Source: Methanothrix sp. (GTDB lineage Archaea > Halobacteriota > Methanosarcinia > Methanotrichales > Methanotrichaceae). From it: a DNA stretch of 7,021 nt. The first letter of the stretch is position 1. Each line of letters starts with the position of its first letter. The stretch is taken from positions 1-7,021 of the forward strand of contig JALNZQ010000140.1 of the NCBI GenBank assembly GCA_023229165.1, written 5' to 3'. Shown here piece by piece: positions 1 to 5,543 of this stretch. The notes beneath the pieces are model-generated. The model was not told the DNA's origin and made no database searches. It saw only the letters and a list, made by a program, of their open reading frames with translations. Both the position numbers and the translations under genes were made by a program.

Positions 1-16
1 TGGCCTTCCTTGCCAT
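1..16 (-). CDS. Start of an unidentified gene (first five codons, runs off the left edge)
   Basis: An ATG at 16-14 is followed by four open codons (M-A-R-K-A) to the window edge. A G-rich Shine-Dalgarno, GGGGAGGGG at 28-20, sits 5 nt upstream of the ATG measured from its GGAGG core. An AT-rich TATA-like box lies at 63-74, which would put transcription initiation near 43 and give a leader of about 27 nt containing the Shine-Dalgarno. These signals together support a real translation start. Five residues cannot identify the product. Confidence 0.55.
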
Positions 17-62
17 AATCCCCTCCCCTAAATATTCCCTTCAGAGGAGATTATAACGCAAA

Positions 63-74
63 CTATTATTAATA
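63..74 (-). promoter_or_regulatory. Putative archaeal TATA box for the left-edge gene
   Basis: The minus strand reads TATTAATAATAG here. The centre is about 53 nt before the ATG at 16, so initiation about 26 nt downstream of the box leaves a short leader that includes the strong Shine-Dalgarno. No clear BRE is visible. A second AT-rich run closer to the gene, near 50-57, is an alternative. Confidence 0.35.
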
Positions 75-243
75 CTTGCAGGACACTAAGCATCTATTGA
101 TGTCTTTCGCGCCCAGCCGGAGAAATCGACAGTCATCCTCATGGTGCATAGTCCTTTCGGCAAATGGTCTGGCAATATAATTCCGAAACCGAACGGAGAT
201 TAACAGATGAACTGCAGTGATCCAGTTATCTCAAAGACACCTA

Positions 244-250
244 GAAAAAA
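244..250 (-). terminator. Putative U-tract terminator after the 39-aa gene
   Basis: On the minus strand a run of six T residues (245-250) begins about 22 nt after the stop codon of the small gene, within an AT-rich stretch. Archaeal RNA polymerase commonly terminates at U-tracts without a strong hairpin, and none is seen here. Confidence 0.4.
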
Positions 251-271
251 GATTTATTGATACAAAAGCTC

Positions 272-391
272 CTACTCGCAAGTGTCGAGCAGTCCCTTCT
301 TCTTGCCGCCTCTCTTGTCACCGAGTTTGACTGGCTCAACCTTTGCTTCCTTCTCTTCCTTCTTCTCTTTCTTTTCTTCGTGGTGTGTCAT
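272..391 (-). CDS. Hypothetical 39-aa Lys/Glu-rich small protein with penultimate cysteine
   Basis: A complete small gene: ATG at 391-389, 39 codons, TAG at 274-272. A GGAGG Shine-Dalgarno at 403-399 lies 7 nt before the ATG, the best ribosome binding site in the window. A TATA-like box lies further upstream and a U6 tract follows the stop. The peptide begins M-T-H-H. Residues 5-17 are almost only Glu and Lys, then comes a VEPVKLGDKRGG linker, and the C-terminus is KKKGLLDTCE with one Cys at residue 38. It has 11 Lys, 1 Arg, 8 Glu and 2 Asp, and no signal peptide or membrane segment. The charged part is probably disordered or a single helix. I do not recognise the family and assign no function. 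It lies downstream of ahbC on the same strand but appears to be a separate transcription unit. Signal strength makes it likely real; conservation is unknown. Confidence 0.65.
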   Translation of the reverse strand: MTHHEEKKEKKEEKEAKVEPVKLGDKRGGKKKGLLDTCE

Positions 392-460
392 TTAGCATCC
401 TCCAATTATTTTTGTAGCTAACAATCTTGCAGTGGATCTTAATTATACCTTTCGGTGAAC

Positions 461-480
461 AATATAAACAATTTTATTGA
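461..480 (-). promoter_or_regulatory. Putative BRE/TATA promoter of the 39-aa gene
   Basis: The minus strand carries TTTATATT at 468-461, preceded by an A-rich BRE-like run (AATAAAAT, about 479-472). Initiation about 26 nt downstream of the box centre would fall near 439, leaving a leader of about 48 nt that contains the GGAGG site. A second AT-rich candidate, GGTATAATTAAG at 451-440, is weaker and closer. Confidence 0.45.
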
Positions 481-504
481 ACCGATGGTTTGCGAACTGC
501 CACC

Positions 505-530
505 AAAAAGCAAATAGCCAAAAAATTTGG
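505..530 (-). terminator. Putative U-tract terminator after ahbC
   Basis: Directly after the ahbC stop codon the minus strand has T6 (525-520) and T5 (509-505). The first tract is inside a small imperfect CCAAA/TTTGG inverted repeat. This matches the multi-U-tract style of archaeal intrinsic termination and would close the heme operon. Confidence 0.45.
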
Positions 531-1691
531 TCAGAGGCTCTTCTGCTCCAGAATGCAGGTGGGGTCCTCTGCCAATATGTCTCCATTATAGTGGTAGGCC
601 TTCTGGCGGCATCCTCCGCACAGGTCCAGATACTCGCACCTTCCGCAGGCACCCTTGAGGTTGGACTTGATATCCCGCAGCTCCTGCAACTGTGCAGAGG
701 GATGATCTATCCAGATATCCCGGAAGGAGCGCTCCGTTACATTGCCCACAACCACCTGGGGCATGAAGTGACAGGGGTGCACATCCCCTCGCTGATTGAT
801 GTTGGCCACCTTCACTCCCGTGGAGCAGCCGCCTGCATTGGTCAGCAGCTTTCGCACGCTCTCGCGTCGGGGGTCGTCCTTTAAGAGTTCCAGCAAATAG
901 GCTCCATCCATGGGCGAGTCCGTGGTCAGAATCTCGATGTTCTCACCTTTCAGCTCCTCTGCCGCCTCAGCCAGCAAACGGATAACGCTGCGCCGTTGCT
1001 CAGGCGTGACGTCTCTGTCAGCCATGCCCGCTCCCCGGCCCGTGGGGACAAGGTGGTATAAACAGAATCTGGGAATGTTCTCTTGTACTGCCAGGCTCAA
1101 AAGAGCTGGGACATCTTGCCAGTTGTCGCGTGTAAGCGTGATGCGTAGCCCCGTCTTCAGGCCGGCATCGCGGGCATTCTTGATGCCCTGCAAAGCCCGG
1201 GCATGTGCTCCGGCCACGCCTCGGAAGGCGTCGTGCTGCTCCGGTTTCGCTGCGTCCAGGCTCACCCCCACGTATCTGATCTGGGCCTCCGCCAGGAGCC
1301 TGGCTACCTCCGGGGTAATCAGAGTTCCATTGGTGGAGATGACTGTCCTCAGGCCCACCTCGCGGGCATGGAAGGCCAGGGCATAGAAATTGCGGCTGAG
1401 GAGGGGCTCTCCGCCTGTGAAGATAAGTATGGGCACTTTCATCTCAGCTAGTTCATCTACCAGATGCATGCTCTCTTCCAGAGACATCTCCTCTCGCGCC
1501 TCGCGTTTGGCATCCATGTAGCAGTGCTGGCAGGCCAGGTTGCAATGCGCTGTCAAATTCCACATCACCACAGGTTTGGACTGGGCCGAGAACCTGAGTA
1601 AATCAGGCGGCAGATTCTGGCATGACTCGGAAGCGCGCAGAGCCTCCCATACCGTGGCCTGATCCGCCAGGGCTTTGGAAAATATAATCAT
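531..1691 (-). CDS. ahbC: Radical SAM/SPASM heme-biosynthesis enzyme, AhbC-like (12,18-didecarboxysiroheme deacetylase)
   Basis: A 386-aa radical SAM enzyme. The AdoMet cluster motif CxxxCxxC is at Cys50, Cys54 and Cys57 (HCNLACQHCY), with GGEP at 92-95. A SPASM-type C-terminus has seven cysteines: 289, 307, 349, 352, 358, 361 and 379, spaced CX12GX4C, then CX2CX5CX2C, then a last Cys. These probably bind auxiliary [4Fe-4S] clusters. The N-terminus (MIIFSKAL, then PVVMWNLT just before the cluster), the ILTTDSPMDGAYL stretch and the late VGNVTERSFRDIW motif resemble the AhbC/NirJ family, as far as I recall it. AhbC removes the acetate side chains of 12,18-didecarboxysiroheme to give Fe-coproporphyrin III in the siroheme-dependent heme route. 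I chose the ATG at 1691 because it follows the preceding stop by 1 nt, has AGGAG 13 nt upstream, and matches the family N-terminus. An upstream in-frame TTG at 1733 lies inside the previous gene. AhbD (heme synthase) is the main alternative; the operon context fits either. Confidence 0.75.
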   Translation of the reverse strand: MIIFSKALADQATVWEALRASESCQNLPPDLLRFSAQSKPVVMWNLTAHCNLACQHCYMDAKREAREEMSLEESMHLVDELAEMKVPILIFTGGEPLLSRNFYALAFHAREVGLRTVISTNGTLITPEVARLLAEAQIRYVGVSLDAAKPEQHDAFRGVAGAHARALQGIKNARDAGLKTGLRITLTRDNWQDVPALLSLAVQENIPRFCLYHLVPTGRGAGMADRDVTPEQRRSVIRLLAEAAEELKGENIEILTTDSPMDGAYLLELLKDDPRRESVRKLLTNAGGCSTGVKVANINQRGDVHPCHFMPQVVVGNVTERSFRDIWIDHPSAQLQELRDIKSNLKGACGRCEYLDLCGGCRQKAYHYNGDILAEDPTCILEQKSL

Positions 1692-1692
1692 C

Positions 1693-3153
1693 TTACTTCT
1701 TCTTCTCCTGTAAAGCTGCGAGCATAGCCTCAAAGGTGAATTTGTCCGGCATCACATCCACCTTTACGCCCAGCCGGGCCAGCTCTTCTGCGGTGGGCTT
1801 GCCGATGACAGCCACAGTGCCGGCGGCGAGAGCCTCACGCAGCTGCTTTTCCAGGCCCATCGCTTTGGCTCGTTCTATCAGATAGCGAGCGGTAGAGGAG
1901 CTGGTGAAGGCAAAGATGTCCACGCTTCTCGCCCGCTTTATCAGTTCATCCAGACGGATATCCCCGGATGGTACAACCTCATAAAGGGCAATGTCATCCA
2001 CAAAGAGCCCCGCCGCCAACAATTCCTCTGAGAGGTATCGGCTTCCCTGAGCGCTGCGCAGAAAGAGAATGCTCCGGCATTTTCCCCGCAGCATCTTTTC
2101 CATTCCGTTCGAGCTGTACTCTTCCGGCACCATCGCCGTCAAGCCCTGCTCTGCCAGAGCCTGGGCGGTCTTGGGCCCAATGGCCACGATCATCTTTTCC
2201 GTCAGAGCCTTGCGAATGGCGGGGCTATGCAGTGCATTCTTTACTCCGTTGGCGCTGGTAAAAGCCACGCATTCCGCTTTAATTAGCCTCTCCGGCAAAT
2301 CATCGGGCAGAGGCTTTTTCGCCAGAGCGATGGCAGGAGCCTGGATCGGTGAAAAGCCGTAGCTTTCTGCCAGGGCAGCCGACTCCTTCTGCTGGGCAGC
2401 GGGCCGAAGAATGGCGATCTTCTTTTGCCCCAATTTATCCGCCAGCAAGACCACATCGCCTACTACCAGTATAGCTGGCGACTCGATCCTTGCCTCTTTG
2501 GCCTTTTCGGCTATGTCGGCCAAGGTTGCTGAGATCATCCTTTGCTCCGGCCAGCCTCCCTTTTCGACCATGGCCGCCGGAGTCTGGGGCGATTTTCCTG
2601 CTTTGATCAGGGCCGCTACATTGTGCTCCAGGCGGGAGACGCCCATCAAGACTACTAAAGTTCCGCCCAACGCTGCTATCGCCGCCCAGTCCAATGGTGT
2701 CTCTTTTCCCGGTTCCTCGTGGCCGGTAACGATGATCAGCGAAGAGGCCACACCCCGGTGTGTCACGGGAATTCCGGCCAGCTCGGGAGCGGCAATGGAA
2801 GAGGTCACACCGGGCACAACCTCAAAGGGTATGCCTTTTTCCTGCAAGGCCAGCGCCTCCTCTCCGCCCCGGCCAAAGAGGTAGGGATCTCCTCCCTTCA
2901 GCCGCACCACAATGTTTCCAGCTTCCGCTTTCTCGATGAGAAGCTGGTTGATGCCCTCCTGAGTCAGCTTGTGATGTCCAGCGTTCTTGCCTACATCGAT
3001 CAGTTCCGCTTTAACCCCTTCCAGCATCCTGGGGTCAAGCAGCCGGTCGAATAAGACCACGTCTGCTGCGCCTAGCAACCTTTTCGCCTTCAGGGTCATG
3101 AGCTCGGGGTCACCAGGGCCGGCTCCCACCAGATAAACCTTACCGCGCGCCAA
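1693..3153 (-). CDS. cobA/hemD: Bifunctional uroporphyrinogen-III C-methyltransferase / uroporphyrinogen-III synthase (CobA-HemD fusion)
   Basis: A 486-aa two-domain cytoplasmic enzyme. Residues 4-240 are an SAM-dependent uroporphyrinogen-III methyltransferase: GAGPGDPEL at 10-18, the family signature VVRLKGGDPYLFGRGGEE at 82-99, PGVTSSIAAPELAGIP at 114-129, and TGH at 143-145. From about residue 243 comes a HemD domain: FTSANGV at 298-304, IGPKTA at 325-330, FLRSAQGS at 364-371, FTSSST at 416-421 and IGKPTAE at 450-456. HemD cyclises and inverts ring D of hydroxymethylbilane. CobA then adds two methyl groups to give precorrin-2, the branch point to siroheme/heme, cobalamin and F430. The start is TTG at 3153, right at the conserved N-terminus, with GGTGA 6 nt upstream. 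It overlaps the end of hemC by 14 nt, which suggests translational coupling. The TAA stop is 1 nt before ahbC. No frameshift is seen at the domain joint. Confidence 0.93.
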   Translation of the reverse strand: MARGKVYLVGAGPGDPELMTLKAKRLLGAADVVLFDRLLDPRMLEGVKAELIDVGKNAGHHKLTQEGINQLLIEKAEAGNIVVRLKGGDPYLFGRGGEEALALQEKGIPFEVVPGVTSSIAAPELAGIPVTHRGVASSLIIVTGHEEPGKETPLDWAAIAALGGTLVVLMGVSRLEHNVAALIKAGKSPQTPAAMVEKGGWPEQRMISATLADIAEKAKEARIESPAILVVGDVVLLADKLGQKKIAILRPAAQQKESAALAESYGFSPIQAPAIALAKKPLPDDLPERLIKAECVAFTSANGVKNALHSPAIRKALTEKMIVAIGPKTAQALAEQGLTAMVPEEYSSNGMEKMLRGKCRSILFLRSAQGSRYLSEELLAAGLFVDDIALYEVVPSGDIRLDELIKRARSVDIFAFTSSSTARYLIERAKAMGLEKQLREALAAGTVAVIGKPTAEELARLGVKVDVMPDKFTFEAMLAALQEKKK

Positions 3154-4060
3154 ATTCCTTCACCGCCTCATCTACCAGTTCTCTTCCACCCATCTTCATG
3201 AGCCTTCGCCCCATATCTTCTGCCCGGCCAAAGGGATCATCTTCATGTAAAGAGATATTTTCATCCAATCGCACAAACCTCTTGCCGTCTAAGGAGAGGA
3301 CCTCGGTCAGGACACGCGCCTGGCCGTTGGAAACAGCGGCGTGCACTGCCATGGGAACGACACAGCCGCCACCCACCGTTTCCAGGATCTTGCGCTCGAT
3401 CATGGTCTCGGTTCTGGTGGGTGCATCATCCAGTGATCTGGAATAGAATTCTGCCTTCGATCCCTTCTTGGCTACGACTATTATCGTTCCCTGGTTGGCG
3501 GAGGGAACGAACCTCTCTCCATCCAGTCGCACATAATCCCTCTTAAGGTCCATCCTCTCCAGGCCGGCCTTTGCCAGGACTATGGCATCGTAGTCCCCCT
3601 GATCCAATTTGCGCAGCCTAGTCTGCAGATTTCCCCGCAGGTTTGTTATCAACAGATCCGGCCTGGCCCGGCGAAGCTGCGCTGTGCGCCGCATGCTGGA
3701 GGTGCCTACGGTTGCGCCCTCTTTTAGCTCTTCTAGACTTTTCGTCGAGCCGTCCCTGCAGAGCATTATATCGTAGGGCGAATCGCGTTTCAAGATCGCT
3801 GAGATCGTCAGCTCTTCCGGCCTTTTTGTGGGCAGGTCCTTCATGCTGTGCACGGCTAAATCGATCTCGCCGCTGAGCATGCGTTCGTCTATCTCCGCTA
3901 CGAAGACGCCAAATCCGGTGAGCTGGTGCAAAGGCTTGTCCAGGAAGACGTCTCCGCTGGTCTTGACCAGGGTCCGCTCCGTTTCGATGCCCAGGGAGAG
4001 AAGCTTCTCCTGTACAATCTGGGTCTGGCGCATTGCCAGAGGGCTACCCCGGCTGCCCAC
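3140..4060 (-). CDS. hemC: Hydroxymethylbilane synthase (porphobilinogen deaminase)
   Basis: It polymerises four porphobilinogen units into linear hydroxymethylbilane on a covalent dipyrromethane cofactor. Numbered from the GTG at 4060 (306 aa): GSRGSPLA at 2-9, HSMKDLPT at 71-78 with the catalytic Asp75, GTSSMRR at 119-125 with substrate-binding arginines, NLRGNLQTRL at 140-149, PSANQGT at 186-192, and the cofactor-attachment Cys233 in VGGGC. Length is normal for the family. The GTG lies 2 nt after the hemL stop, which suits coupled re-initiation. However, this start removes most of the first beta-strand. The open frame continues upstream as L-S-E-K-L-I in front of V-GSRGS, which looks like a natural HemC N-terminus. 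A CTG at 4078 preceded by GGAGG is therefore an alternative start giving 312 aa. The gene overlaps the next one by 14 nt. Confidence 0.95.
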   Translation of the reverse strand: MGSRGSPLAMRQTQIVQEKLLSLGIETERTLVKTSGDVFLDKPLHQLTGFGVFVAEIDERMLSGEIDLAVHSMKDLPTKRPEELTISAILKRDSPYDIMLCRDGSTKSLEELKEGATVGTSSMRRTAQLRRARPDLLITNLRGNLQTRLRKLDQGDYDAIVLAKAGLERMDLKRDYVRLDGERFVPSANQGTIIVVAKKGSKAEFYSRSLDDAPTRTETMIERKILETVGGGCVVPMAVHAAVSNGQARVLTEVLSLDGKRFVRLDENISLHEDDPFGRAEDMGRRLMKMGGRELVDEAVKEFGAR

Positions 4061-4062
4061 GA

Positions 4063-5331
4063 TCAGCTTTTCAGACAGGACTTAAACGCCTCCAGAGTGG
4101 TTTGTATGACTTTTGGGCTGTGGGCTGCCGATATGAAATCAGTTTCATACTGGCTGGGGGTAAGGAAAATGCCGGCATCGAGCATGCGGCGGAAAAAGGC
4201 CAGATAGCCTGTCTTGTCGCATTTCAGAGCCTGGGTATAATTATGAGGCTCCTCTCCAAAGAATATCTTGAACATGGAGGCTATGCCCACCACGCTGTAG
4301 GGGAGGTGCAGGTCGTCTACAATCTCCTGCAAACCTTTTCTCATCAGATTTCCTGTGGCATTGAGCTTCTCCAAAACATTCTCTTTTTCCATGACGTCCA
4401 GGGTGGCCATGCCGGCGGCCAAAGAGACGGGACTGCCGTTGAAGGTTCCTGCCTGGTAGATGCCGCCGCCGGGCGCCACCTGCTCCATTAGATCGCGCCG
4501 GCCGCCAAAGATGCCCACGGGAAAGCCACCGCCTATGATCTTGCCTAAAGTGGTAAGGTCAGGCTTTATGCCGAAGAGCTCTTGCGCTCCGCCCAGGGAT
4601 AGACGAAAGCCGGTTATGACCTCGTCGAAGATGAGAAGCACATCATGCTCCTTCGTAAGATGGCGCACGCCCTCAAGGTAGCCCTTCTCCGGCAGCACCG
4701 GACCGATGTTGCCCAAGACTGGCTCCATGATCAGGCAGGCTATCTGGCAGGGATTGCTCAACAGTACGCTCTCCAGGGCCTCTAGATCGTTGTAGGGCAC
4801 CTGCAGAGTGTTCTTGGCCGTGTCTGCAGGCACGCCCCGTGAATCGGGAATGCCGAGTGTCGTAGCCCCCGAGCCGGCCTTCACCAGGACGCTGTCATGC
4901 GCTCCGTGAAAGCCACCCTCTATCTTGACGATTTTATCCCGGCCTGTAGCGCCGCGTGCCACGCGAATGGCCGCCATGGTGGCCTCTGTGCCGGAGCTGA
5001 CGAACCTAGCCATTTCCATACTGGGGTAAAGCCGGGAGATTCTTTGTGCCGCGGCAACCTCTAGCTGGGAGGGCGTTCCATAAAGCCAGCCGCGGCTCAT
5101 TTGATCAGTCACAGCCCGGACGATGGCGGGATGGCGGTGGCCCAAGATCATGGGTCCGTATGCTAAGCAGTAATCAATGTACCGATTTGCGTCCGCATCC
5201 CATAGATAGGGGCCATCTGCTCTGGCCGTGTAAAAAGGGCAGGGTGAGATGGCGCGCACGGGGCTGGATACGCCGCCGGGCATCAGCTTTTTGGCGCAAT
5301 CAAAGAGCCGGATGGAAGAGTCAATATGCAT
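4063..5331 (-). CDS. hemL: Glutamate-1-semialdehyde 2,1-aminomutase
   Basis: A PLP-dependent class III aminotransferase-fold enzyme that converts glutamate-1-semialdehyde to 5-aminolevulinate, the last step of the C5 route into tetrapyrroles. It is 422 aa from the ATG at 5331, normal for the family. Visible motifs are KKLMPGGVSSPVRA at 14-27, SSGTEATMAAIRVAR at 112-126, GGFHGAHD at 139-146, the PLP-contacting IFDEVITGFR at 234-243 and TTLGKIIGGGFP at 260-271, with Lys264 the Schiff-base lysine. The frame stays open to a TTG at 5364, but the ATG fits the usual N-terminus (HIDSSIRLFDCAKK) better. Neither start has a strong Shine-Dalgarno; only a weak GGGTAG precedes the ATG. It is the first gene of the operon and ends in TGA 2 nt before the hemC GTG. 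The GluTR partner (hemA) is not in the window. Confidence 0.95.
   Translation of the reverse strand: MHIDSSIRLFDCAKKLMPGGVSSPVRAISPCPFYTARADGPYLWDADANRYIDYCLAYGPMILGHRHPAIVRAVTDQMSRGWLYGTPSQLEVAAAQRISRLYPSMEMARFVSSGTEATMAAIRVARGATGRDKIVKIEGGFHGAHDSVLVKAGSGATTLGIPDSRGVPADTAKNTLQVPYNDLEALESVLLSNPCQIACLIMEPVLGNIGPVLPEKGYLEGVRHLTKEHDVLLIFDEVITGFRLSLGGAQELFGIKPDLTTLGKIIGGGFPVGIFGGRRDLMEQVAPGGGIYQAGTFNGSPVSLAAGMATLDVMEKENVLEKLNATGNLMRKGLQEIVDDLHLPYSVVGIASMFKIFFGEEPHNYTQALKCDKTGYLAFFRRMLDAGIFLTPSQYETDFISAAHSPKVIQTTLEAFKSCLKS
4089..4093 (-). promoter_or_regulatory. Shine-Dalgarno-like GGAGG inside the hemL 3' end, upstream of hemC
   Basis: GGAGG on the minus strand lies 10 nt before an in-frame CTG (4078) of the hemC reading frame and 28 nt before the GTG at 4060. 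It also encodes part of a Leu-Glu-Ala stretch of HemL, so it may be incidental. If functional it favours the upstream, near-cognate start of hemC. Confidence 0.35.
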
Positions 5332-5405
5332 GAGAAGTGCTACCCTGCGGGGCAGATTAATCAAACTTGCGAGCCGTTCATGCTGCTACTATTATTATTC
5401 ACGAA

Positions 5406-5424
5406 AAGTATATATAATATCAAC
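5406..5424 (-). promoter_or_regulatory. Putative archaeal promoter (TATA box) of the hemL-hemC-cobA/hemD-ahbC operon
   Basis: The minus strand reads TATTATATATAC at 5419-5408, a good archaeal TATA match in an AT-rich spacer. Initiation would be expected near 5387, giving a leader of about 55 nt before the hemL ATG. A further AT-rich run near 5435-5455 could be an alternative or an upstream element. I see no clear operator, riboswitch or terminator in the 5365-5543 spacer. Confidence 0.5.
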
Positions 5425-5543
5425 TACAACTCTAACTATATTAGTATTATAAGTATGTGATAAGAATTAATGCGGCTTAAGGGGCGAGTTGGTTCGGTGG
5501 CATAGTAATAAATTAAGATATATGTTTGAAGGGATGGCACGAA

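Noticed and set aside
69..149. A 26-codon minus-strand frame with four cysteines (starts M-H-H-E-D-D-C-R-F) and a weak AAAGG before its ATG.
   Set aside because: The Shine-Dalgarno is weak and too close, the composition is unremarkable, and the end overlaps the likely promoter of the left-edge gene. Chance is the better explanation without conservation data.
90..203. An open plus-strand stretch of 37 codons that reads fairly protein-like, with an ATG at 141.
   Set aside because: The only ATG leaves 20 residues, no ribosome binding site precedes it, and every other gene is on the minus strand. It could be a decayed gene remnant, but nothing confirms that.
477..884. A long plus-strand frame of 135 codons opposite the 3' part of ahbC.
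   Set aside because: It is the antisense shadow of a strongly supported radical SAM gene, has no start signals, and resembles no known protein. The same holds for the other long plus-strand frames opposite the heme genes and larC.
1691..1733. Longer form of AhbC starting at TTG 1733.
   Set aside because: The added 14 residues (Arg-rich) lie wholly inside the end of the cobA/hemD gene and do not match the family N-terminus. The ATG at 1691 follows the preceding stop by one base.
5332..5543. The AT-rich spacer between larC and hemL, inspected for a tRNA, riboswitch or small gene.
   Set aside because: No cloverleaf, conserved riboswitch core or frame with a Shine-Dalgarno was found. A GGTTCG string near 5490 superficially recalls a T-loop but has no matching stems. 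Only the hemL promoter is supported.
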